The notes under the pieces were generated by a model. It was not told the origin of the DNA and did not search any database. It worked only from the letters and a program-made list of their open reading frames with translations. A DNA stretch of 64,000 bases from an uncultured Agathobacter sp. (lineage in GTDB: Bacteria; Bacillota; Clostridia; Lachnospirales; Lachnospiraceae): positions 65,773-129,772 of the forward strand of contig CAKRLV010000005.1 in NCBI GenBank assembly GCA_934359755.1. The letters are read 5' to 3'. Made by a program: the position numbers and the translations under genes. Position 1 is the first letter of the stretch. The number at the start of each line of letters is the position of its first letter. Shown here piece by piece: positions 52,271 through 60,471 of the stretch.

Positions 52271-54439
52271 ATGAAAAAATTTGTAAGGATGATTTGTGGT
52301 ATCATTTTACTGCTGATAATATTTATTGGAGTTGTTATAGGAACATCGAATGTACAGGATATGACACTTGCTACGGATGATGTTGTTGAGATAGATGATG
52401 GATGGAGTCTTGTTTCAGAGGATGGCACACGGGTTTCAGTTATGGAAATACCGTATTATGGAAAGTCGGACAAGTATGAGAAAGTGACATTAGAAAGGAA
52501 GATAGACCCCAATATGTGTGGAAAGACTCTGTCATTTCTCTCGGCTGATAAAAATGTAAGAATATATGCAGGACGGCGCCGGATATATTCTTTTGGAGTA
52601 GATGATATCAGAAAAGTTGGTCATACACCTGGCAGTGTGATGGTCTTCGCGGATATACCAGAGGACAGTGAAGGTGAGACTTTGTACATAAAGATGCAGT
52701 CTCCGTACAGAAATTTTGCATCATATATCACAAAGATGGTTGCTGGAAACCGCGATATTACTATATTGTATTTTATTAAGAATAATGCAATGTCGATGCT
52801 TTGTTCACTTGGAATTGTTACATGTGGAATTATTATAATTATATTTTCTGCATTAATGAGAAAATCATCCCATAGTAGTGCTAATGCAATGTTTAGTATA
52901 GGCATGTATTTTATAGTTCAGTTTATTTATAATTTTATAGAAACGAAGATGCCAATGATATTTTATGGCAATCAGGTGCTTTATTCTAATCTGGTTTTTA
53001 TAAGTCTTATGATGGCACCATTTTTTATAGAATGGTATATGTATTCGATGTCTGATTATTACAAAAAAGGAATGAAAGTTCTTATGATAGTGACAGGCAT
53101 AAATATATGCACGCAATTTGTGCTTCAGGGACTAAATATTGTTGACTTTATGAATATGTCGTTTGTATCACATACGCTTCTTACAATTGTTATAGCGGTA
53201 GTTCTTTTGATGGAGATAAAGAATGTAAAGATATATAAGAAAATTGATGGTGCATTTGTTGGAATTCTTGTAGTAGCGATATGCGGGGTACTTGATCTTG
53301 TGCGGTGTTACACAGTAAAAGTTGGAGATCTTGGAAGATATTCAAGAATTGGAGTATTTGTATTTGGCATCTGTATGGTCATTACTTTTATGCGCAGCAT
53401 AATCACGGTACAAGTTAAGTATGCAGAGAATGTTAAGTCGGAGGCTGTTTCGGCGGAAATTATAAATACACTTATTACAGCAATTGATGCAAAAGATATA
53501 TATACAAAGGGTCACTCGACGAGAGTCGCAAATTATTCTGTCATTATGGCAGGAAGGCTTGGTATGGATGATGAGCAGGTAAAGCAGATCAGATACAAGG
53601 CACTTTTACATGATGTTGGTAAAATTGGAATACCCGACAGAGTATTAAACAAGGCAGACAGCCTGACTGATGAGGAATTTGATATAATAAAAAGTCATAC
53701 TACAATTGGTGCTGATATGTTAAAGGGGATGTCGAGTCTTTCGGATATGTATCTTGTTGCAAGAAATCATCATGAAAGATATGACGGAAAAGGATATCCA
53801 GATGGTCTTGAGGGCGAGAGCATACCTATAGAAGCAAGAATTGTCGGGATTGCAGATGCTTATGATGCAATGTCATCAGACAGGGCATACAGGAAGGCTT
53901 TGTCGAAGAAAGTCATCCGTGGGGAGCTTATAAGAGGGCGTGGAAACCAGTTTGATCCTAAGCTTGTGGATGTATTTATAGAATTGTTTGACGAGGGAGC
54001 ATTTGATATCGATAATAATGACGAAGAAGAGATGGAATCATTACAGAAAGTTACATCATTTGTAAATAATATGATATCAAACAGTTTTGAACCTGGTGCA
54101 ATTAAGATGAATCAGGAGGATATGGGCAAATTGTATCAGTATATAAATGGCGTTCATTCAAGATATGGCATGGAATTTTATACAATAATGGTTACGCTTG
54201 GATGGGATGAGGATGTATCGCGAGCGGAGATTGCGGGCGCGATGAAAGCCATGGAGTACAGTATACAGCAGTCTCTTCGAACTGTAGATGTAATGACAAG
54301 GGTATCAGAGAGCCAGTATTTAGTGTTGCTTACAGAAGCTCGGGAAGAAAATATACAGATGATAGTAGATAGGATTTTTGCAAGCTTTTTTAAGAACTGT
54401 TCTAATACTAAGTTTAAGCCATCGTATGATATACAATGA
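52271..54439 (+). CDS. Membrane sensor HD-GYP protein, probable cyclic-di-GMP phosphodiesterase
   Basis: The 722-residue protein has an N-terminal anchor, an extracytoplasmic domain (about 35-160, with DDGWSLVS, LERKI and RIYSFG), about seven membrane segments (165-380) and an HD-GYP domain (395-570). The metal site is intact: HSTRVANYS near 417, HDVGKIGIPD near 449 and HHERYDGKGYP near 500. The C-terminal 130 residues look like a degenerate GGDEF-type fold with no signature. It should degrade c-di-GMP fully to GMP or to pGpG. The first half resembles the GGDEF protein at 15893, so both may read one signal type. Confidence 0.9.
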   Translation: MKKFVRMICGIILLLIIFIGVVIGTSNVQDMTLATDDVVEIDDGWSLVSEDGTRVSVMEIPYYGKSDKYEKVTLERKIDPNMCGKTLSFLSADKNVRIYAGRRRIYSFGVDDIRKVGHTPGSVMVFADIPEDSEGETLYIKMQSPYRNFASYITKMVAGNRDITILYFIKNNAMSMLCSLGIVTCGIIIIIFSALMRKSSHSSANAMFSIGMYFIVQFIYNFIETKMPMIFYGNQVLYSNLVFISLMMAPFFIEWYMYSMSDYYKKGMKVLMIVTGINICTQFVLQGLNIVDFMNMSFVSHTLLTIVIAVVLLMEIKNVKIYKKIDGAFVGILVVAICGVLDLVRCYTVKVGDLGRYSRIGVFVFGICMVITFMRSIITVQVKYAENVKSEAVSAEIINTLITAIDAKDIYTKGHSTRVANYSVIMAGRLGMDDEQVKQIRYKALLHDVGKIGIPDRVLNKADSLTDEEFDIIKSHTTIGADMLKGMSSLSDMYLVARNHHERYDGKGYPDGLEGESIPIEARIVGIADAYDAMSSDRAYRKALSKKVIRGELIRGRGNQFDPKLVDVFIELFDEGAFDIDNNDEEEMESLQKVTSFVNNMISNSFEPGAIKMNQEDMGKLYQYINGVHSRYGMEFYTIMVTLGWDEDVSRAEIAGAMKAMEYSIQQSLRTVDVMTRVSESQYLVLLTEAREENIQMIVDRIFASFFKNCSNTKFKPSYDIQ

Positions 54440-54476
54440 TATGAGGGTAAAAAGGTATTTTGCCCCTCATTTATGA
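54438..54476 (+). terminator. Terminator-like hairpin after the HD-GYP gene
   Basis: TGAGGGTAAAA pairs with TTTTGCCCCTCA around a short loop. The TTTTGCC..CT half recurs near 12687 and 27078. Confidence 0.65.
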
Positions 54477-54514
54477 TTAACAGCATTTGGATATATAATT
54501 GTTGAGTCCGCTGG

Positions 54515-54543
54515 TTGACAGTAATGTGATATTATGTCAGAAT
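54515..54543 (+). promoter_or_regulatory. Candidate promoter for the 46-aa gene
   Basis: TTGACA (54515-54520) and CAGAAT (54538-54543) are 17 bp apart. The -10 is weak. Confidence 0.45.
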
Positions 54544-54589
54544 ATTTAGAGAACGTATGAGAATGGTTTAATTGAATAGAGGCTGATAT

Positions 54590-54730
54590 ATGAGAATTTC
54601 AAGAATGTATTTTAAAAATGAAGTCGAATTAGAAGATAAAAATATTTCAAGAGAGATTCCACCTGATGATGGACATCAGATGTCGCAGACGGAGATTGAT
54701 AATCTCATTGCTCTGCTATTAAATAACTAG
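54590..54730 (+). CDS. 46-residue protein with a FliM/FliY-like CheY-binding motif
   Basis: This gene is small but well formed: AGAGG precedes ATG 54590, a promoter lies upstream and a strong terminator downstream. The C-terminal part reads MSQTEIDNLIALLLNN, which closely resembles the N-terminal peptide of FliM and FliY (LSQ, any residue, EID, then ALL or similar) that binds phosphorylated CheY at the flagellar switch. The rest is charged, with no membrane segment or switch domain. A stand-alone CheY-binding peptide is my inference; the match could be chance in so short a protein. Confidence 0.65.
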   Translation: MRISRMYFKNEVELEDKNISREIPPDDGHQMSQTEIDNLIALLLNN

Positions 54731-54774
54731 CAGATATAGAGGACTAAATTATTAAGATTTTTTTAAGCTTGCTT

Positions 54775-54817
54775 AAGATGTTCCAAACAGACTTGTTTTT
54801 GTGCGGAACATCTTTTA
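54775..54817 (+). terminator. Terminator after the 46-aa gene
   Basis: The perfect 10-bp stem AAGATGTTCC / GGAACATCTT is followed by TTATAT. Confidence 0.8.
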
Positions 54818-54841
54818 TATTGTACGTCAGAGGAGATCAAT

Positions 54842-55501
54842 ATGAATAAAATTAATATATTACCACGATATATGTGGCTGCCGGTTATTTTGTCACTATC
54901 ATGCAATATGGTTGCGTATTTTGGAACCCGTTTTTTTACATCGGGTATGCATCACTATGTTTTATCAAGCACTCTGGATGATATGATACCAGTTGTGCCG
55001 TGGACTATTATTATTTACTGGGGATGTTATATCTTCTGGGGAATCAATTATATAATAGGATGCAGACAGGAGAAAGATGTAGCATATAATTTTATAAGCG
55101 CTGATTTTTTTGCAAAGGTAATATGCCTTATCATTTTTATGCTATTTCCGACGACCAATATAAGACCAGCCATCGAGGGTGGTTCCTTTTGGAATGATGC
55201 CATGATTGCATTGTATGGAGTTGATGCTGCAGACAATCTCTTCCCATCAATTCATTGTCTTACAAGCTGGTTTTGTTTTATTGCGGTAAGAAAGAATAAA
55301 TCTATATCCGATATATATAAAGTAGTATCCTTTATTTTGGCGGTTGCAGTATTTATATCTACACTTACCACCAAGCAGCATGTTATAATAGATGTAATCG
55401 GTGGAGTTGCGCTGGCGGAGTTTAGTTACTGGTTCACAAGAGTCAGTGGATTTACAAAGCTGTATCGTAAGGTAATGGAAAGAGGAAAATATGTACAATA
55501 A
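54842..55501 (+). CDS. PAP2-superfamily membrane protein, inositol-phosphorylceramide-synthase-like
   Basis: The 219-residue protein has about six membrane segments and PAP2-type motifs: LFPSIHCLTSWF near residue 138 and TTKQHVIIDVIGG near 178. The layout is that of PAP2-like lipid phosphatases or phosphotransferases. It is the first gene of a four-gene phospholipid operon, so a lipid-phosphate substrate is likely. The next gene overlaps by 11 bases. Confidence 0.8.
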   Translation: MNKINILPRYMWLPVILSLSCNMVAYFGTRFFTSGMHHYVLSSTLDDMIPVVPWTIIIYWGCYIFWGINYIIGCRQEKDVAYNFISADFFAKVICLIIFMLFPTTNIRPAIEGGSFWNDAMIALYGVDAADNLFPSIHCLTSWFCFIAVRKNKSISDIYKVVSFILAVAVFISTLTTKQHVIIDVIGGVALAEFSYWFTRVSGFTKLYRKVMERGKYVQ

Positions 55502-56048
55502 AATAAAAATCGCAACTATCATCGGTTTTGTGATTATTATTTTAATTTGTGTTAAACTGTATTTTCAGCAACAGTTTCAATCTGTTGAAGATTTACAGCT
55601 ATACATGAATAAGTTTGGGGTGTTTGCCCCTTTAGTTCTTATAATTTTTCAGGCTTTTCAAGTTATAGTACCAGTTCTGCCTGGATACCTCGGGTGTGCA
55701 GTCGGGGCTGTGGCATTTGGACCGACAGTTGGTTTTATATGTAATTATGTCGGTATAAGTGTTGGATCAATAATTGCATTTTTTCTGGGGAGAAAATATG
55801 GAATTAAATTAATAAAAGAGCTTTTTTCAGAAAAGACATATGACAAGTGGAGTAAAAAAGTTGAACAGAGCAGATCATATGATTGGTTTATGTTTGTGGC
55901 GACGCTGCTTCCACTTTTTCCAGATGATTTTTTGTGTTACTTTTCTGGACTTGTCAAAATGAATGCTCGTAGATTTATATGGATAATTATTTTGGGAAAA
56001 CCATGGTGCATCTTGGCTTACAGTGTTGCATTTGGACTCATTAAATAA
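55491..56048 (+). CDS. VTT/TVP38-family (DedA superfamily) membrane protein
   Basis: The 185-residue protein has the VTT domain: a re-entrant-loop-like segment VPVLPGYLGCAVGAVAFGP near residue 60, GRKYG near 103 and FPDDFLCYFSGL near 142. These proteins are linked to lipid flipping or scrambling. Its place between lipid genes supports a role in moving phospholipid or lipid carrier. AGAGG precedes ATG 55491, overlapping the previous gene. Confidence 0.86.
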   Translation: MYNKIKIATIIGFVIIILICVKLYFQQQFQSVEDLQLYMNKFGVFAPLVLIIFQAFQVIVPVLPGYLGCAVGAVAFGPTVGFICNYVGISVGSIIAFFLGRKYGIKLIKELFSEKTYDKWSKKVEQSRSYDWFMFVATLLPLFPDDFLCYFSGLVKMNARRFIWIIILGKPWCILAYSVAFGLIK

Positions 56049-56061
56049 GGGGAGAACTAAA

Positions 56062-56703
56062 ATGAAGAAAAAATTATTAGGTTATTATGATTATACGGTT
56101 GTACTCACCTATTGCGGAATGTTATTTGCTTTTTGCGGAATACTTATGTCTATAGGAGAACATTATCTGGATGCGATTATCTGCCTGTTGCTGGCAGGCG
56201 TGTGCGATATGTTTGATGGAGCAGTTGCAGCGACAAAGGAACGGGATGAAAGGGCAAAGCGTTTTGGAATCCAGATTGATTCGTTGAGTGATCTCATAAG
56301 CTTTGGAGTATTGCCAGCATTATTTGTTTATATGCTGTCTGGGAAGGATGTTGTAACTGGTGTTATTGCGTCATTATATACATTGTGTGCTTTAATCAGG
56401 CTGGCTTATTTTAATGTATTAGAAGAAGACAGACAAAAGACAACAGCGGAGAGGCGTACCTGTTATCTTGGAGTACCTGTTACGACTATAGCAATTTTAC
56501 TTCCAGCTTTTTATATGCTTTTTGATTTCGAGGTTCTTAAGCATACAATTGGCTTTTGTGCACTTCTTATCGCGGTAGCAGTTGGATTTATTTTGCCAAT
56601 CAATATAAAAAAGCCAAAGATTATTGGTAAGATATGTCTTGTTGTAGTAGGAATTATTGAAATGATTGCAATGGTATTTCTATTATTATGGGGGGCAGTA
56701 TGA
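56062..56703 (+). CDS. pssA: CDP-alcohol phosphatidyltransferase, probable phosphatidylserine synthase
   Basis: It probably makes phosphatidylserine from CDP-diacylglycerol and serine. The 213-residue membrane protein has the CDP-alcohol transferase motif near residue 47 (CDMFDGAVAATKER, then GIQIDSLSDLISFG): all the aspartates are present, but the usual Arg after Ala (DGxxAR) is Ala. Five or six membrane segments follow. The decarboxylase gene overlaps its stop, supporting PssA. ATG 56062 follows AAGGGGAG. Confidence 0.88.
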   Translation: MKKKLLGYYDYTVVLTYCGMLFAFCGILMSIGEHYLDAIICLLLAGVCDMFDGAVAATKERDERAKRFGIQIDSLSDLISFGVLPALFVYMLSGKDVVTGVIASLYTLCALIRLAYFNVLEEDRQKTTAERRTCYLGVPVTTIAILLPAFYMLFDFEVLKHTIGFCALLIAVAVGFILPINIKKPKIIGKICLVVVGIIEMIAMVFLLLWGAV

Positions 56704-57524
56704 ATGATTCGTTAGGATTACATTTTCTATATAGGACAGTGGCTGGACGAGCAGTACTAAAGGTACTTGCGGCACCTAAAGTATCAGTAGCAGCGGGCAG
56801 ATTCTTAAGTACATCATTGTCAAAACCGCTTATAGATTATTACATAAAGAAGCATGACATAGATATGTCGGATATTGATATTCCACAGGGTGGATTTGCG
56901 TCTTTCAATGATTTTTTTACACGTAAAAAGAAAAATTTTAATGTCGACAATTCAAATGGCAGGATGATAAGTCCAAGCGATGGCTTTTTGACATGTATAC
57001 CTATCAGGGAAGAGGTTGTCTTTGATATTAAACATACGAAATTTTTCCTGAAAGATTTACTAAAGAATAGCGATCTTGCTGCGAAGTTCAAAGATGGAGT
57101 TGCATTGGTGTATAGGCTTACACCTGCCAATTACCATAGATATTGTTATGTTGCAGATGGAAGAATTGTAAGTCGCAGAAGAATTAATGGAGAATTGCAC
57201 TGTGTAAGACCAGTTGCGACGAGTACTATTCCTGTATTTGTACAGAATAGCCGTGAGTATCAGGTGATAGATACAGAGATGTTTGGAACTATTGTCCAGA
57301 TGGAAATAGGTGCTCTTATGGTTGGCAAAATTTCTAACAACCCCAAATATATAGACAACAGTGTCGTATGGGCCGGCGATGAAAAAGGGTATTTTGAATT
57401 TGGAGGTTCTACGATAGTTATACTGTTACAGAAGGACGCAGTAGAGTTTTCTGATAGTATTAAGAAAAAAATAGCTTCTAAGGAAGAATTCGCCGTTAAG
57501 ATTGGTGAATGCATAGGAATGTAG
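56700..57524 (+). CDS. psd: Phosphatidylserine decarboxylase
   Basis: It converts phosphatidylserine to phosphatidylethanolamine and matures by self-cleavage to form a pyruvoyl group. The 274-residue product has SPSDGFLTCIP near residue 79, TPANYHRYCYV near 140 and the cleavage motif FGGST near 238, with the serine that becomes pyruvoyl. The start ATG 56700 overlaps the pssA stop (ATGA), after a GGGGGG site; an earlier in-frame ATG at 56688 is possible. It ends the operon, before a strong terminator. Confidence 0.95.
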   Translation: MNDSLGLHFLYRTVAGRAVLKVLAAPKVSVAAGRFLSTSLSKPLIDYYIKKHDIDMSDIDIPQGGFASFNDFFTRKKKNFNVDNSNGRMISPSDGFLTCIPIREEVVFDIKHTKFFLKDLLKNSDLAAKFKDGVALVYRLTPANYHRYCYVADGRIVSRRRINGELHCVRPVATSTIPVFVQNSREYQVIDTEMFGTIVQMEIGALMVGKISNNPKYIDNSVVWAGDEKGYFEFGGSTIVILLQKDAVEFSDSIKKKIASKEEFAVKIGECIGM

Positions 57525-57551
57525 TAGGAAATTATATAGGAAAAAAATGTA

Positions 57552-57598
57552 AATAATGTCTAGTTATAGGATAAACTTATAACTAGGCATTATTTTTA
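57552..57598 (+). terminator. Terminator after psd
   Basis: A 17-bp stem, AATAATGTCTAGTTATA / TATAACTAGGCATTATT, with one G-T pair, is followed by TTTATG. Confidence 0.9.
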
Positions 57599-57602
57599 TG
57601 TA

Positions 57603-57632
57603 TTAACACTTTTCTTCAGGAAACAATATAAT
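57603..57632 (+). promoter_or_regulatory. metNIQ promoter
   Basis: TTAACA (57603-57608) and TATAAT (57627-57632) are 18 bp apart. The leader is short (about 30 bases), so there is no room for an S-box riboswitch. Confidence 0.6.
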
Positions 57633-57671
57633 ATCATTCATAGCAGATAAGAAAAAACAGGAGAAAATGTT

Positions 57672-58706
57672 ATGGCAGAAATTGAAGTAAGAAAAGTTTC
57701 AAAATCTTTTTATCAGAATGATACAAAGATTGAAGCAGTAAAAAATGTCAGCCTGACAATTGAATCTGGAGACATATATGGAATTATAGGAATGAGTGGT
57801 GCAGGAAAGAGTACATTGGTACGATGTCTCAATTATCTCGAGAGACCGACAGAAGGAGAGGTTTATATCGAGGGCGTGGCACTTGGTTCCCTTCCAGAGG
57901 CAAAGCTTAGGGAGATGAGAGGTCAGATTGGAATGATATTCCAGCATTTCAATTTGCTGATGCAAAAAAATGTTATTGACAATATAGCATTTCCACTCAG
58001 ACTTCAGGGCAAGAAGAAAAAAGAAGCAAGAGAGGAAGCAAAGAAGCTGCTTGATACAGTAGGACTAAGCGAGAAAGCGAATGCATATCCGGCACAGCTT
58101 TCAGGAGGACAGAAGCAGAGAGTAGCAATTGCAAGAGCACTTGCCAGCAATCCAAAGATTTTGTTGTGCGATGAAGCGACAAGTGCATTAGACCCACAGA
58201 CTACAGCATCCATTCTTGAATTGCTAAAAGATATCAATGAAAAGTTGGGAATTACAATAGTTGTAATCACACATCAGATGGCGGTAGTCAGAGAAATCTG
58301 TAAGCATGTAGCAATTCTTGAAAGTGGCAATGTGGTTGAAGAAGGAGAAGTCGAAGAAATCTTTGCACATCCTAAGACTAAGGCTGCAAGGGAACTTATA
58401 TCACATGATACTAATTCAGAGAGCTGGGATATTTCATATGAGGAGAAACAGGAACTGAACGAGGATAGAAGAATCAGAATTGTTTTCTCAGAGAATTCAG
58501 CATTTGAACCTGTTATCTCAAATATGATTCTTGAGTTCCGCACGCAGGTAAATATCTTGAAAGCTGATACTAAAAATGTTGGTGGAATAGCAAAAGGTGA
58601 GATGATTTTAGGACTTCCAGCAGATAAAGAACTTCAGGAAAAGATGATTGCTTATCTAAAGAACAGAGGACTTGCGATAGAGGAGGTGAGCGCTGATGTG
58701 GAGTAA
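57672..58706 (+). CDS. metN: Methionine ABC transporter ATP-binding protein
   Basis: MetN powers D/L-methionine uptake with MetI and MetQ. The 344-residue product has Walker A GMSGAGKSTLVR near residue 38, signature LSGGQKQR near 140, Walker B LLCDEATSALDP near 160, and a C-terminal NIL (ACT-like) regulatory domain from about 265 that in the family binds methionine. It overlaps metI by 11 bases. Confidence 0.94.
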   Translation: MAEIEVRKVSKSFYQNDTKIEAVKNVSLTIESGDIYGIIGMSGAGKSTLVRCLNYLERPTEGEVYIEGVALGSLPEAKLREMRGQIGMIFQHFNLLMQKNVIDNIAFPLRLQGKKKKEAREEAKKLLDTVGLSEKANAYPAQLSGGQKQRVAIARALASNPKILLCDEATSALDPQTTASILELLKDINEKLGITIVVITHQMAVVREICKHVAILESGNVVEEGEVEEIFAHPKTKAARELISHDTNSESWDISYEEKQELNEDRRIRIVFSENSAFEPVISNMILEFRTQVNILKADTKNVGGIAKGEMILGLPADKELQEKMIAYLKNRGLAIEEVSADVE

Positions 58707-59358
58707 AGAAGTGATAAATATGCTTATCACGGGTATAGGTGAGACACTTTACATGTCGGTTGTCTCAACGATAATTGGATATATTATTGGTGTTCCAATG
58801 GGAATTGTACTTACACTTACAAGAGCGGATGGACTAAGGCCAAACAAGATAATCTACAAGATACTTGATGTGATTGTTAATATAGTACGAAGCATTCCAT
58901 TTTTGATAGGACTTGTGCTTATCACACCACTTACGAAAATAATCGTAGGTAAGAGTTATGGTTCGACAGCCTGTATTGTACCACTTGTATTTGCGGCAGC
59001 ACCATTTATAGCAAGACTTGTAGAATCTTCTCTTAATGAAGTTGATGCTGGTGTTATAGAGGCGGCTAAGTCTATGGGCGCAAGTAATTTTACAATAGTT
59101 GTAAAGGTACTTCTTGTGGAGGCAAAGATATCGCTCATAAACGGTGCAACAATCGCATTTGGTACTATATTTGGATATTCTGCGATGGCAGGAGTCGTTG
59201 GTGGCGGCGGCTTAGGAGATATTGCTATAAGATATGGATATTACAGATATGAAGCAGAAATAATGATAGTATCAGTTGTTTTATTAGTAGTTCTGGTACA
59301 GATATTCCAGACGATAGGAACAACGCTGGCAACAAAAACAGATAGAAGACGTGTTTAA
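58696..59358 (+). CDS. metI: Methionine ABC transporter permease
   Basis: The 220-residue protein has about five membrane segments and the permease coupling loop EAAKSMGASNFTIVVKVLLVEA near residue 122. It is the single membrane subunit type (homodimer) of methionine importers. The metN stop overlaps it. Confidence 0.94.
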   Translation: MWSKEVINMLITGIGETLYMSVVSTIIGYIIGVPMGIVLTLTRADGLRPNKIIYKILDVIVNIVRSIPFLIGLVLITPLTKIIVGKSYGSTACIVPLVFAAAPFIARLVESSLNEVDAGVIEAAKSMGASNFTIVVKVLLVEAKISLINGATIAFGTIFGYSAMAGVVGGGGLGDIAIRYGYYRYEAEIMIVSVVLLVVLVQIFQTIGTTLATKTDRRRV

Positions 59359-59422
59359 AACACGTTTATATAAAATGCCATTAATCAAAATTTTCAGGCA
59401 GATATGATAGGAGGAAAAGAAT

Positions 59423-60289
59423 ATGAAGAAGAAAGTTTTAGCAACAGTACTCGCAGCAGTTTTAACAGTAGGTGCATTAGCAGGATGTGGCAGCAAGAGT
59501 GATGATACAACAAAGAACAATGCTCCAGATACACAGACAGCAGACGCATCAACAGACAGCAAAGGAACTATCAAAGTGGCAGCAAGCCCAACACCTCATG
59601 CAGAGATTTTAAATGAGGCAAAGAAATTGCTTGCAGCTGAAGGCTGGGATCTTGAAATCAAGGAGTTTGAGGATTATGTACAGCCAAATCTCGTAGTAGA
59701 GAGCGGAGAATTTGATGCAAACTACTTCCAGCATGAGCCATACCTTGATTCATTTAATGAGGAGAACAATACTCATCTTGTAAATGCTGGTGGAATCCAC
59801 TATGAGCCATTTGGAATTTATCCGGGTTCAAAGAAAGACCTTAAGGATATTGCAGATGGCGATGACATCGCAGTACCAAATGATACAACAAACGAGGCAA
59901 GAGCACTTCTCTTACTTCAGGACAATGGAATCATCAAGTTAAAAGATGGTGCTGGTCTTAAGGCTACAGTTAATGATATTGCAGAGAATCCATATAATGT
60001 AAATATCGTAGAGCTTGAAGCAGCACAGGTTGCAAGAGCAACAGATGCAGCATATGTAGTATTAAATGGTAACTATGCGCTTGAAGCAGGATTTAAAGTA
60101 GGTAAGGACGCATTAGCGTATGAGAAGAGTGATTCGGAGGCAGCACAGACATATGTAAATATCATTGCTGTTGAAGAAGGACATGAGAATGATGAAGGAA
60201 TCCAGGCACTTGTTAAAGTTCTTAAGTCAGATGAAATCAAGAAATTCATCGAAGATAAATACGAGGGTGCAGTAGTTCCATTTGAATAA
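59423..60289 (+). CDS. metQ: Methionine-binding lipoprotein (NlpA family)
   Basis: The 288-residue product has a signal sequence with lipobox LAGC (Cys near residue 22), a Ser/Asp/Thr-rich linker, and the NlpA/MetQ binding domain with AASPTPHAEIL near 52 and FDANYFQHEPYLDSF near 100. It delivers methionine to MetNI. AGGAGGAAAAG precedes ATG 59423. Confidence 0.95.
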   Translation: MKKKVLATVLAAVLTVGALAGCGSKSDDTTKNNAPDTQTADASTDSKGTIKVAASPTPHAEILNEAKKLLAAEGWDLEIKEFEDYVQPNLVVESGEFDANYFQHEPYLDSFNEENNTHLVNAGGIHYEPFGIYPGSKKDLKDIADGDDIAVPNDTTNEARALLLLQDNGIIKLKDGAGLKATVNDIAENPYNVNIVELEAAQVARATDAAYVVLNGNYALEAGFKVGKDALAYEKSDSEAAQTYVNIIAVEEGHENDEGIQALVKVLKSDEIKKFIEDKYEGAVVPFE

Positions 60290-60325
60290 GATTTCAATAT
60301 GCCATAATTGAATATAAAACTAGTT

Positions 60326-60365
60326 TTAAGGCAAATTACACAAAATATGTGTTAATTTGCCTTAA
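60326..60365 (+). terminator. Terminator after metQ
   Basis: Stem TTAAGGCAAATTACACA / TGTGTTAATTTGCCTTAA with one unpaired position and a short loop; the following T-run is short. Confidence 0.8.
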
Positions 60366-60366
60366 A

Positions 60367-60397
60367 TTGTGCACAACTTTGTGGATAAGGTGGATAA
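60367..60397 (-). promoter_or_regulatory. DnaA-box-like cluster upstream of truA
   Basis: TGTGGATAA (60380-60388) is a perfect DnaA box TTATCCACA on the minus strand. TTGTGCACAA (60367-60376) and GGTGGATAAA (60389-60398) are near matches. All three lie within 32 bases. Confidence 0.4.
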
Positions 60398-60471
60398 ATT
60401 GGTAAAAAAGTACTTAAAATTCTCTTTTTTTGATATAATAGAGAGGCAAATTATATCTGAGAGGAAATACA

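Noticed and set aside
57599..57671. S-box (SAM) riboswitch upstream of metN
   Set aside because: The leader is only about 30 bases after the promoter and shows none of the conserved S-box helices.
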